Below, piece after piece: positions 8,774-16,932 of a stretch of 46,888 nt of DNA (the stretch's first letter is position 1; every line of letters begins with the position of its first letter). The notes under the pieces are model-generated. The model did no database searches. It saw only the letters and a program-made list of their open reading frames with translations, and was not told the DNA's origin. The translations under genes were made by a program, and so were the position numbers. The DNA is from a bacterium (lineage in GTDB: Bacteria > Bdellovibrionota_C > UBA2361 > RFPC01), in NCBI GenBank assembly GCA_009926305.1, contig RFPC01000010.1, positions 1 through 46,888 of the forward strand. The letters are read 5' to 3'.

Positions 8774-9664
8774 ATGATGAGATATATCGCGATAATACTG
8801 TTTTCCCCTCTCTTCCTTCTTGTATCGCAAGAAGTCTCTGCTGATCCTTCAGCACACCGTCCTGACAGATTCTTTCAGCAAGGATATGTAAAGGGCGCCA
8901 TGAAAAATAAAAGCTCGGTAAAAACACCCCGACCTTCTCATTCTTCGATGAAGCCAATCCATAAAACACCACCTCCTCAAGAAATAACGCAAGAAGAGCT
9001 CGCTCAGGAAGACACGGAACAAGACTCTCTTACTCTTATAGATAGCTCAAATGAAAAGGAAGAGAGCCTTGAGCAAGAAAAAGAAGAAAAGACTATTCCT
9101 ATTCAATCTCTCGCTCTCATTATTAACGCCTCAGAAGTAGATGAGTCCTTCTCTCTACTCGCGAATATGTCGAACATCTTAAAACAGTTCGATATACAGC
9201 CAGAAGCAGTTTATACCATGCAAATACCTCAATTCTTCGTTCGGGATGCTTCCTATGACTGGGCAAATATCATTATTCGGGGTGGAAGAATTGCCATGAA
9301 CCGTAAAATCGTAGAACAATATAATATTAAGAAGGTTCCTACATGGATCGCAAGAACCGCTGTGGGAGATGTCGTACTAGAAGGCTATCAGGATATCTCC
9401 TCATTTCTTAATCTCAAGGGAGAGCTAAGAAGAGCGCAACTTGAAAATCTTCGTGAAGATCTGGAAGTAAATCCTGACAAACAAAGCATCATCCCCGCAG
9501 GACTGCCGAATGTAATGGATCAGGAGACTGCTACTGCAATAAAAACAATGGCAACGTTTGATAAAAAAGATGTTCTTAAAAAACTTCTGGAAGTACAAAA
9601 TACGTCTTCTTCAAATCAGATCTTGCCAGAACTACAAAGAAAAGAGGCCGCCTATGAAAAATAA
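8774..9664 (+). CDS. Exported protein with a TrbC/thioredoxin-like C-terminal region
   Basis: This 296-residue protein has a signal peptide (RYIAIILFSPLFLLVSQEVSA), then about 80 disordered, glutamate-rich residues, then a compact domain. That domain (SLALIINAS, ANIIIRGGRIAM, KIVEQYNIKKVPTWIAR, GDVVLEGYQDISSFL) has the strand, cis-Pro-like VPTW and closing helix order of TrbC-type pilin-assembly proteins of F-type conjugation systems. No CxxC is present, which also fits TrbC. The assignment to TrbC is inferred from pattern only. It starts 13 bases after the previous gene and overlaps the following lipoprotein gene by 11 bases. Confidence 0.75.
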   Translation: MMRYIAIILFSPLFLLVSQEVSADPSAHRPDRFFQQGYVKGAMKNKSSVKTPRPSHSSMKPIHKTPPPQEITQEELAQEDTEQDSLTLIDSSNEKEESLEQEKEEKTIPIQSLALIINASEVDESFSLLANMSNILKQFDIQPEAVYTMQIPQFFVRDASYDWANIIIRGGRIAMNRKIVEQYNIKKVPTWIARTAVGDVVLEGYQDISSFLNLKGELRRAQLENLREDLEVNPDKQSIIPAGLPNVMDQETATAIKTMATFDKKDVLKKLLEVQNTSSSNQILPELQRKEAAYEK

Positions 9665-10157
9665 AGCCCTTTATCTACTTCCATTTCTATCCTTTCTCTT
9701 GATGACTGCCTGCTATGATGTCCCGTATCTCATTAAACCTGAGTCAGAGGGAATATTCGTTGAAGACGCTCTCGGTGAATGGAAGTCAATTAAGCAAACA
9801 GCTCAATCAAGGACTATTACTCTCTCCATAACAAGAGAAAGCGCTAAAACAAACTGGTATGCCATTAAAAAAGTTGACTATCCCACAAAAGAAGTCAGAT
9901 TCTTACGAGCTCTCGTTCACAAAGTGGGAGAACACCTCATTTTCTCTTATCAAGATAACAAATTTAAAGATTTCTCCATCTTTCGAGTCTCTCTTGATAC
10001 CTCAATCTCTCCACCACAAATTAACGCTATTGCTCTTAGTGAGGATGCACCCCGATTCAAAACAAAAGAGGAGTTCATAAACTTTCTCCTCTCTGAAGAC
10101 GCCAACTCATGGTTTAAAGATGGGTACACTTTTAAAAAAATTAGTGAAAATGGTTAA
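9654..10157 (+). CDS. Small lipoprotein, last gene of the envelope operon
   Basis: This 167-residue protein begins MKNKALYLLPFLSF with a lipobox LMTAC, so it is a predicted lipoprotein with Cys at about residue 19. The longer reading from 9558 is rejected because its extra residues lie inside the previous gene and would bury the lipoprotein signal. A segment GEWKSIKQTAQSRTITLSI and a strand-rich remainder suggest a small beta-rich domain, but no family is recognised. It overlaps the previous gene by 11 bases, so it is the fourth member of the same transcription unit and its product probably works in the envelope with the other three. Confidence 0.7.
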   Translation: MKNKALYLLPFLSFLLMTACYDVPYLIKPESEGIFVEDALGEWKSIKQTAQSRTITLSITRESAKTNWYAIKKVDYPTKEVRFLRALVHKVGEHLIFSYQDNKFKDFSIFRVSLDTSISPPQINAIALSEDAPRFKTKEEFINFLLSEDANSWFKDGYTFKKISENG

Positions 10158-10268
10158 CAATCAACCTCTCTTAAAATATTTTTAAGGACGTCAGTTCTCT
10201 TATACTCCTCTTCGTTCGGCATCTCTTACCCTTTTCGTTTTGTTCGTCACACGGTAATCTCATCTTCT

Positions 10269-11825
10269 ATGAATCGAGTCGCTCTTTTCTTGCACTTCCT
10301 CTTTGTTTGCCTTGGGATATACTTTCTTTTAGCTGTTCAAATAAATGGTTTTGCGAACGATCCTGGAATTGGCTGGCATCTCAAAACAGGAGAATTCATA
10401 AGCACAACAAGGCAAATTCCACAAAATGATCCTTTTCTTGCCACGCCCCTATCAAAAGAAAGCTTCTCGGCGCAAATGCCCTTAACACAAACCATTCTGG
10501 CAAAAAGAGAATGGATTGCAGATCAGTGGCTAGGAGACTATCTTCTCTTTAAACTCTATCAATTTGGAGGTTTTCCCTCGCTCTATTTGATGGGCGCAAT
10601 ACTCTTTCCTCTCCTCTTCTTCGGACTCCTCTTTCAAGGTGTCCGGTTACAGCCAGTCTCTCTTCTTGCCGCCTCGATTGCGTCGGCGCTTGCCTTCAAG
10701 GCAAGTCAAGTACACTTTATCCTTCGACCCGTTCTGTTCGGAATTGGACTTTTTCTTTTAACCACCATTTGGCTTTATCACCTAATAAAGCAAGATAGCC
10801 GTCAACCGCTGCACTTATGTCACTACCTGACGGGATCTGCATTGTTTTTTCTCTGGGCAAATACCCATCCAACATTTCCTCTTGGATTAATGCTCGTTTG
10901 TATCTTCATAGTGCATCGAATTGCCCATCGAGACATGAATCAGAAAAAGATGTATAGACTTTTGCTTGGCGATTTTCTGCTTTTTTCTGCCTGCCTCGGT
11001 GCAACTCTCATGAATCCATATGGAATATCTCTTCATACTTCAATCTTGACTCTCGGGAAGAGCGCCTATTTCATGCAGCTTCATGAAGAGTGGCTGCCAA
11101 TGAACTTTGCAGAACCAGAAGGGCAGTTTTTTATTGCTATGATTACCTTTGGAATTATAGGCGCTGCCTTTTTATCACGAAGAAATGGTCTTAAATCGCT
11201 ATTCTTTCTCTTTGCCTCAAGCACTCTGTTTGCTCTTCTTGCGATTCGTTCTGTAAGAATTCTACCGTATGCAGCTATTCTCTTGTCATTTCCGACGGCC
11301 ATAGGGCTTTCTTCTCTTTTTGAATTCGGAGCCTCGCGAACGAACGCCCCATTGAAAGATTTTTTTCAGATATGTACTACTAGAAATCCACGCAAGCTTT
11401 TTGTAGAAAATATCGCGCTAGGTGCATGCCTTCTCTTTCTTATTCTCTTTTATTGGAACTCCTCAACGCTTCCATTTACAAATACAACAATGGCATACGG
11501 GCCAGATACAGGACGATATCCTATTCAGGAAGTCCTTACGCTCAAGAAGGAAGCTGAGGCCTCAGGAAACGTATTCATCTTAGGTGCCCATCCGAATTAC
11601 GGCGGAATTATAACGCTCTATGGCTATCCAGAGGTTCAAGCCCTTATCGATGACCGAAACACGCTAATTGGAGAGGAGTTCCACAAGAAAACTCTTCAGG
11701 CTCTATGGGGCAGTTCTCCAGAAGGATTCTTTCTCCGTCAGGGAGCAACTCACTTACTTCGAGTGAAAAATGATTCTTCTGAGTCTACGCAATCCCCCTT
11801 TCGGATCATATCGCTCCGAGACTGA
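10269..11825 (+). CDS. Polytopic membrane protein, GT-C-like
   Basis: This 518-residue protein has about ten membrane segments. Its first periplasmic loop carries NDPGIGWHLKTGEFI and later EWIADQWLGDYLLFKLYQ, a recurring signature of a bacterial membrane family related in layout to GT-C lipid-linked sugar transferases. An acidic residue in the first loop (the D of NDPG) would be the usual catalytic or metal position in GT-C enzymes, but this family's activity is unknown to me. It ends with a soluble domain (NVFILGAHPNYGGIITLYG). It follows the lipoprotein gene after 111 bases. Confidence 0.65.
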   Translation: MNRVALFLHFLFVCLGIYFLLAVQINGFANDPGIGWHLKTGEFISTTRQIPQNDPFLATPLSKESFSAQMPLTQTILAKREWIADQWLGDYLLFKLYQFGGFPSLYLMGAILFPLLFFGLLFQGVRLQPVSLLAASIASALAFKASQVHFILRPVLFGIGLFLLTTIWLYHLIKQDSRQPLHLCHYLTGSALFFLWANTHPTFPLGLMLVCIFIVHRIAHRDMNQKKMYRLLLGDFLLFSACLGATLMNPYGISLHTSILTLGKSAYFMQLHEEWLPMNFAEPEGQFFIAMITFGIIGAAFLSRRNGLKSLFFLFASSTLFALLAIRSVRILPYAAILLSFPTAIGLSSLFEFGASRTNAPLKDFFQICTTRNPRKLFVENIALGACLLFLILFYWNSSTLPFTNTTMAYGPDTGRYPIQEVLTLKKEAEASGNVFILGAHPNYGGIITLYGYPEVQALIDDRNTLIGEEFHKKTLQALWGSSPEGFFLRQGATHLLRVKNDSSESTQSPFRIISLRD

Positions 11826-11928
11826 TCCTTCGTTAATTGCGAGTTGGACAAAAAAGAAAAGTTTGCGTTGCAAGAACGTCCATTTAGCGAGAAAATCAAG
11901 AGGTAGAAGACAAAGTGAGGTTTTACTC

Positions 11929-12156
11929 ATGGATCAAATGACAACAAAAGAGGATATCGTATCTGCACTCTCCCATCCCGAAGCATCGGATGGTCTCTAC
12001 TTAGACAATCTTCAGATTGTTCACGAAGAGGAAGAGCGGCTCCCCGTTAGAGGAACGCAGCTTGAAATTTTAGATGCTCTGAAGACACTGATCGAAGAGG
12101 GAAGGGTAAGCACGGATGAATCAGGAGAGAAAGTTATTTTCTTTCTTGTAAAGTAA
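11929..12156 (+). CDS. Small acidic protein of unknown function
   Basis: This 75-residue protein starts MDQMTTKED at the ATG at 11929, with GTGAGG eight bases before it. A reading from 11770 would overlap the preceding membrane-protein gene and has no ribosome-binding site. The protein is rich in Glu and Asp and looks helical with a C-terminal strand (KVIFFLVK). The pattern of helices followed by EGRVSTDESGEKVIFFLV resembles a small winged-helix fragment, which is only a guess. It stands alone between two membrane-protein genes on the same strand. Confidence 0.55.
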   Translation: MDQMTTKEDIVSALSHPEASDGLYLDNLQIVHEEEERLPVRGTQLEILDALKTLIEEGRVSTDESGEKVIFFLVK

Positions 12157-12315
12157 TCTGCGTGCAGATGAGCAATTACCGGCTCGTCTCTGTACGCTTT
12201 CGTTCGTGATGATTGCTCCAAAATACGCCCTCGTTCCATAGTGAGAGTGTAGTTATAAAAAGTGGCGGAAGGCTTCTCTCCCTTTCAAGATGTCATGGTT
12301 CAAATATAAAAATAC

Positions 12316-12368
12316 CTACACTATGAACTCTATCTACACTATGAACTCTACCTACATATGAACTCTAC
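12316..12368 (+). repeat. 18-bp tandem repeat over the antiporter start
   Basis: There are three units of CTACACTATGAACTCTAC: 12316-12333 (last base T), 12334-12351, and 12352-12368, which has lost one base and is 17 bp. A degraded fourth unit follows to 12385. Each good unit carries an ATG, and the third ATG is the start of the antiporter. Confidence 0.85.
12323..12361 (+). CDS. Possible 12-codon leader peptide made by the repeat
   Basis: The ATG in the first repeat unit opens MNSIYTMNSTYI and ends at TGA 12359-12361, overlapping the antiporter ATG (12358-12360) as ATGA. The one-base loss in the third unit is what puts the real start out of frame with the two upstream ATGs. No strong ribosome-binding site is visible before it, so translation is speculative. 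Confidence 0.25.
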   Translation: MNSIYTMNSTYI

Positions 12369-14049
12369 CTACGCGATCAACTCACTGTGGCCCCTTGTTC
12401 TTGATATCGTTATTCTCTTATTAAGCTGTGTTGCTGGTGGAAGCATCGCTTCCCGATTTGGACAAAGTCCTATTGTTGGTTATCTCCTCGCGGGAATGCT
12501 TTTAGGAGGACCCGCAGGAGTCTCGCTAGTCGGATCGCAACAAGAAATAGATCTTATCGCAGAGCTTGGCGTCTCGCTCCTACTCTTCAGTCTCGGATTA
12601 GAATTTTCATGGCGACAGCTGCGATCATTTGGAGGAAAAACGCTTGTTGCTGGATTGCTGCAAGTCATGCTCTCCCTCCTTGTCTTTACTGTAATTGCTC
12701 TTGTTTTTCAGTGTGATATTCGCTCTGCACTAGCCATTGGAGCAATTCTTTCTGTAAGCAGCACTGCGTGTGTTTTAAGAGTTCTCTCAGATAGAGCAGA
12801 GCTTGATAGCTCACATGCAAGAGATGCTATCTCCATACTGCTCGTACAAGATATTGCAATTGTACCACTAGCATTACTACTCCCCATACTTGGAGCTGGG
12901 GGTGAAGCGCGTGAAGTATCCATGCTGATTGGAAATGCGCTTGGAAAAACTCTTCTCCTTATTGGTAGTATTGCTCTGTTTGTTCATTTTTTTGCACTGA
13001 AAATCTTTGGCATCCTTTCCATAGAAGAGAATCGTGAACTTGCAATTCTCTTCGGGGCTGCTATCGGATTTGGTGCAACGTGGACTGCGCATGAGCTCGG
13101 TCTTTCTCCTGCAATCGGTGCTTTTCTTGCCGGAATGTTTCTTGGAAGCTCTCCGTTTGCAACTCAAGTACGAGCAGATATTACTCCCATCAAAACACTT
13201 CTTCTTGCTCTCTTCTTTGGGGCTGCTGGAATGGCAGCAAATCCAGTGTGGATCGTGAAACACTTTCCGCTTGTATTGGTAGCAACCGTTTTCTTAATTG
13301 CAATTAAGGCCTCCCTTGTTGCTGGAATTCTCTCTTTCCTTGGTCGCCACCTTTCACTTAGCCTTGCAACTGGTCTTATCATATCACAGGCAGGCGAGTT
13401 TGCATTTGTTCTCGGAACTCTTGCAATGCAATACGATCTTATTAACGGCGAGATCTATCTTCTCATTATTTCTGCAACAATTATATCTCTACTCGTCTCT
13501 CCTTTTCTCATCTCTCATGCATCTTCACTTGGAGGACGAGTTGCGCAAATACTCGGGATGAGTATTTCAGCAATGAACAGAACAAAACAGACAAGCGAAA
13601 AGATTGAAGTCGTAATTATTGGTTTTGGTCCTGCGGGAATTCTTGCCTCAGAAGCATTTGCCGAGTATGGCAAGAGACTCCTTGTTATAGATTTAAATAA
13701 AGAAGCGATGGCTCGTGCCACAAAATTAGGATTCTCGAGCCTTATTGGGGATGCCTCTGTTCTTGATGTGCTCGCACATGCGGAAATACATTCAGCAAAA
13801 ATCTTTATCCTGACTTTGCCTCATCATGCTGCATCCAAGAAAGCGATACGCCATATCCGTGTCCTTGCTCCTGAATCACTGATTATCGTCCGGGCTCGAC
13901 ATCAATTTGAATTCGAAGCATTGAAAAATAGTGGTGCTCACGGTGTTGTTGGAGATGAGGAGCAGGTAGGGAGGGCGCTGAGAGAAATGGCTCAGGAGTT
14001 CAGTCAGCAGGTTCCCGAAGAACGAGAGATCGCACCTGAAGTCAAATAA
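12358..14049 (+). CDS. CPA2-family cation/proton antiporter with RCK domain (KefB-like)
   Basis: This 563-residue inner-membrane protein has about twelve to thirteen membrane segments (residues 10-385), then a cytoplasmic RCK/TrkA-N domain. Landmarks are GQSPIVGYLLAGMLLGG near the start, LLLFSLGLEFSW, SVSSTACVLRVL, LLVQDIAIVPLALLL (the Asp of the ion site) and SPAIGAFLAGMFLGSSPF. The RCK domain begins VVIIGFGPAGILASEAF (nucleotide-binding glycine motif), followed by LVIDLNKEAM. Such proteins exchange K+ or Na+ for H+. Whether this one is glutathione-gated like KefB/KefC cannot be said. The start lies in the tandem repeat at 12316-12368. Confidence 0.9.
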   Translation: MNSTYAINSLWPLVLDIVILLLSCVAGGSIASRFGQSPIVGYLLAGMLLGGPAGVSLVGSQQEIDLIAELGVSLLLFSLGLEFSWRQLRSFGGKTLVAGLLQVMLSLLVFTVIALVFQCDIRSALAIGAILSVSSTACVLRVLSDRAELDSSHARDAISILLVQDIAIVPLALLLPILGAGGEAREVSMLIGNALGKTLLLIGSIALFVHFFALKIFGILSIEENRELAILFGAAIGFGATWTAHELGLSPAIGAFLAGMFLGSSPFATQVRADITPIKTLLLALFFGAAGMAANPVWIVKHFPLVLVATVFLIAIKASLVAGILSFLGRHLSLSLATGLIISQAGEFAFVLGTLAMQYDLINGEIYLLIISATIISLLVSPFLISHASSLGGRVAQILGMSISAMNRTKQTSEKIEVVIIGFGPAGILASEAFAEYGKRLLVIDLNKEAMARATKLGFSSLIGDASVLDVLAHAEIHSAKIFILTLPHHAASKKAIRHIRVLAPESLIIVRARHQFEFEALKNSGAHGVVGDEEQVGRALREMAQEFSQQVPEEREIAPEVK

Positions 14050-14134
14050 AAGAGGGGCTGGGGGGCTCTTCTCATCCAAAGAGAGCCGTAATAACAGCAC
14101 CTTATCCCTGAAGGTTGTCCCCCACCCTCAATCC

Positions 14135-14166
14135 TTGTTATATTCTATATAGAATTATACTAGAAT
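14135..14166 (+). promoter_or_regulatory. Promoter region with a 14-bp palindrome before imuA
   Basis: ATTCTATATAGAAT at 14142-14155 is a perfect palindrome. It sits between a possible -35 (TTGTTA, 14135-14140) and possible -10 hexamers (TATACT at 14156 or TAGAAT at 14161). A repressor bound there would cover the promoter of the mutagenesis cassette, which elsewhere is under LexA control. It does not match any LexA box I know, so the identity of the repressor is inferred only. Confidence 0.4.
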
Positions 14167-14195
14167 CGTATGCTTTCAGGATAAAGGCCCTAGCC

Positions 14196-15335
14196 ATGGC
14201 AATCTCACCTCGACGAAATACTTCTTTTCGCCAACACCTCTCTCGATCTGGCAAGCAATCTCTTACGCTCACGTCCTTTCTTCAAAGAGGACTCCTCTGG
14301 CCTGCTGAAGAGCCTGTTACTTCTTTACAAAAAAATCAGACAAAGAGAGGCCGAAGGCCGTATCCGTCGCGATCGTTCCCCTATGCTTCAGATTTTATTA
14401 CGCCCTTCGGAGTTGATGCCATCGACTCCCATCTTCCTTATGGGGGTCTCTTATCAGGAGTTATACATGAATGGTTTCTAGCACAGAGAAAAGATGTGCC
14501 GGACAATCCACTTACAAATCAAATACTCACCCCTCTTTCTCTACTCACATTTCTTGTTGGAAATGCTATTTCCGAGCTTATAAAAGACAGAGGTGTTTAC
14601 TTCGACTCTCAACATGATGCTCTCCTGAATCAAGAGGCTTATTCTATAAAAAACAAATGTCAAAGCCTCCTGAAGTGGAATCGATATATTTTCTGGATTG
14701 GGAAAGAGTGTTGGCCATCGCCATATGCACTCTGTAAAAACTTACCTCTCGCCTCACTTATGAATAGCTGTATATTTATTGACGCAAGAGATGATGCAGA
14801 GAAACTCTCTTTTCTTGATATCATTCTACGCTCTCCGGCAACATTTGCTGTCGTCGCATATCTTAAGAATCTCTCAATCGCTGAAAGTAAACGACTGACT
14901 ATTGCTGCGGCCTCTCATGACGCCTCAAATGGACGAATTGCCTTCATCTGTCGTCCTGTAAGTGCAGTGAGAACACTATCAACATCTCAAACTCGATGGA
15001 GACTTACACCCATCGCAGCAGATTCTCTCATTACAGGTACCGCTCCTAACCTACCGCCACTTGCCTGGAAATTAGAGCTCATTAAGCAAAAAGGACTTCA
15101 AGCAAAAATACGGAATTGGAAACTCTTACTACGCGAAAATATTTCCACTCAACAAAAACCCCTATTAACGGCCTTCCCCTTAATAAAGACAGATACTTCT
15201 ACTGAGCCTTATGACACAGCAGACACATCAGCAACAGATACATCAGCAACAGATACATCAGCAACAGATACATCAGCAACAGGCAAAGCGACCTCCTTCA
15301 TATCTTTGCCTTCACCTTCCCGAATGGTCAGTTGA
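14196..15335 (+). CDS. imuA: ImuA-like RecA-related protein of the mutagenesis cassette
   Basis: This 379-residue protein starts MAISPRRN at 14196, after an AGGATAAAGG site. A further ATG at 14115 lacks a ribosome-binding site. The core segment GVDAIDSHLPYGGLLSGVIHEWF matches the G-x-x-x-LD-x-x-LP-x-GGL-x-G-x-x-HE opening of ImuA/SulA-like proteins. As in that family, the RecA Walker A lysine is missing. ImuA helps ImuB and DnaE2 copy damaged DNA, giving SOS mutagenesis. The C-terminus has four DTSAT repeats encoded by the 15-bp repeat at 15225-15284, inside the 125-base overlap with imuB. Sequence similarity to textbook ImuA is modest, and the genetic context makes the call. Confidence 0.8.
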   Translation: MAISPRRNTSFRQHLSRSGKQSLTLTSFLQRGLLWPAEEPVTSLQKNQTKRGRRPYPSRSFPYASDFITPFGVDAIDSHLPYGGLLSGVIHEWFLAQRKDVPDNPLTNQILTPLSLLTFLVGNAISELIKDRGVYFDSQHDALLNQEAYSIKNKCQSLLKWNRYIFWIGKECWPSPYALCKNLPLASLMNSCIFIDARDDAEKLSFLDIILRSPATFAVVAYLKNLSIAESKRLTIAAASHDASNGRIAFICRPVSAVRTLSTSQTRWRLTPIAADSLITGTAPNLPPLAWKLELIKQKGLQAKIRNWKLLLRENISTQQKPLLTAFPLIKTDTSTEPYDTADTSATDTSATDTSATDTSATGKATSFISLPSPSRMVS

Positions 15336-16932
15336 GCGCAAAGCGAGAGTTCTTGGTAATAAAACTCGAGACCATCTCATTCTTACCAGAGAGGTTCATG
15401 GAATAAAGAGAGTGCAGCGAGCTTCATGCGCTCTTCGTGAACAAGGGATTTTTTTGGGTATTCCTGTTGAGATGGCACGAACACTATCACATAACATCAT
15501 TGAACATGCATTTGAACCAGAAGAAGACTTTGAGAAGCTACTTCTTCTCGCCGAAAGCGCAATTCGCTACACCCCGCGAGTTGGCATTGATCGCGAACTG
15601 ATCAATGCTCATCGAAAGGGAACGCTTGCTACTCTCTCGCCAGAAAACACTGGGATTATACTTAATATTACCGGAACTGAGCGGCTCTACGGAAAAGATT
15701 CGCCAGAAAAATCAGCTGAAATCCTCGCATCTCGTCTTAAGCAACACCTCAAGAAACTCAAGATTACTGCTCATATCGGTATCGGACCAACTATTGGCGC
15801 CGCATGGGCACTATCACGATTTCAAGACATGGAGCCCTGCCCAGAGAGGATTCCTATGCAAATCTGCTCATATTCAGAGCTACAAGAAATATCAGCAGTG
15901 CTTCCCATTCATGCTCTTCGACTATCACCTGATAACTGCCTGGGGCTAAGAGAGCTCGGCATTCATACTATTAAGCACCTTAGGCAATTATCCCGAAAAG
16001 ATCTCGGCATACGATTCGGCATCTCACTCCTTCGTGCCATTGATGAGTTTTTTGGAGCAGTTCCTGAGCCAATCATCTCTATACACGAATCTGAATCAAT
16101 TATTGCTGAAAGAGAGTTTGATCCTCCTATCGTAAAGCACTCAGATATAACTCAAGGCATTATCCTTGTTTTTGAAGAACTTCTTTCTTCTGCTAAAAAG
16201 AAAGGCCTTTCTGGCGCACGCTTTGAACTTACGCTTATCGGCTCAGATATCAACTATTCCCCATTTACTATTCGACGTATTCTCTCTCTTCATACTGCTA
16301 CATCCCAAACAAAGGAAATCCGTGAAATTCTTACTCCCATAATTGAGAGAGTGCATTTTCAAGGCGCAATCTCTCTCATCCGATTACACATTCAAGATGC
16401 AGCGCTTGCTACTGCTCATCAGAAAGAAATCACCTCTTCTGTTCCTATCCCCAAAAAGCACTCTGAACAACTACTCAATAAGCTTGTCAGCATCTCAAAA
16501 AGAAGTTGTTTACAAATGATAGAATCTCATAAAACCCATCTTCCCGAGAAGCGCTTCTCGTATAGACCAATTCGTCCATATGAACTTCCTGCTCCATCAC
16601 AGAAACAAGAGGCTGCTTTAGATATCATCCGAGATTTTTACGCATTCTACCCAACCCATATTTTTTCTAATCCCGAAGAGATCCTAATCCTTTCGACTTA
16701 TCCTAATAGGCTCCCCTCTGCTATGAGATGGCGCCACGTGCTCTATAGAGCTCAATTCATTCTTGGTCCTGAAAAAATCTCTCCCGAATGGTGGCAGGAG
16801 TCTCTCGAAACGAGCGCTCTGATCGAAGAAGATCGAGACTACTTCACCTTTATCTCTAATGCTGGTGAATGGTTTTGGATTTATCACCTTCATTGTTCAC
16901 AAAAATGGTATCTTCAAGGAATCTGGAGATGA
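15211..16932 (+). CDS. imuB: ImuB, catalytically dead Y-family polymerase
   Basis: This 573-residue Y-family protein acts as the hub of the ImuA-ImuB-DnaE2 mutasome. The first 24 residues are MTQQT followed by HQQQI repeats. The domain proper starts at YLCLHLPEWSVER, where active DinB enzymes have the metal-binding D-x-D. The second catalytic site (S-x-DE) is replaced in ILNITGTERLYG. So it should not polymerise, as expected for ImuB. HIGIGPTIGAAWALSRF and the helix-hairpin-helix region LRELGIHTIKHLRQLS follow. No other in-frame start codon exists between 15211 and the conserved core, so the repeat must be translated. It ends ATGA, overlapping the dnaE2 start. Confidence 0.92.
   Translation: MTQQTHQQQIHQQQIHQQQIHQQQAKRPPSYLCLHLPEWSVERKARVLGNKTRDHLILTREVHGIKRVQRASCALREQGIFLGIPVEMARTLSHNIIEHAFEPEEDFEKLLLLAESAIRYTPRVGIDRELINAHRKGTLATLSPENTGIILNITGTERLYGKDSPEKSAEILASRLKQHLKKLKITAHIGIGPTIGAAWALSRFQDMEPCPERIPMQICSYSELQEISAVLPIHALRLSPDNCLGLRELGIHTIKHLRQLSRKDLGIRFGISLLRAIDEFFGAVPEPIISIHESESIIAEREFDPPIVKHSDITQGIILVFEELLSSAKKKGLSGARFELTLIGSDINYSPFTIRRILSLHTATSQTKEIREILTPIIERVHFQGAISLIRLHIQDAALATAHQKEITSSVPIPKKHSEQLLNKLVSISKRSCLQMIESHKTHLPEKRFSYRPIRPYELPAPSQKQEAALDIIRDFYAFYPTHIFSNPEEILILSTYPNRLPSAMRWRHVLYRAQFILGPEKISPEWWQESLETSALIEEDRDYFTFISNAGEWFWIYHLHCSQKWYLQGIWR
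15225..15284 (+). repeat. 15-bp tandem repeat coding in two frames
   Basis: There are four units of ACATCAGCAACAGAT; the last ends GC instead of AT. One frame gives TSATD for the ImuA C-terminus and another gives HQQQI for the ImuB N-terminus. The unit length is a multiple of three, so copy-number changes keep both genes in frame. Confidence 0.95.

Noticed and set aside
9558-10157. Longer reading of the lipoprotein gene from 9558
   Set aside because: It would add 32 residues inside the previous gene and bury the lipobox signal; the ATG at 9654 is better.
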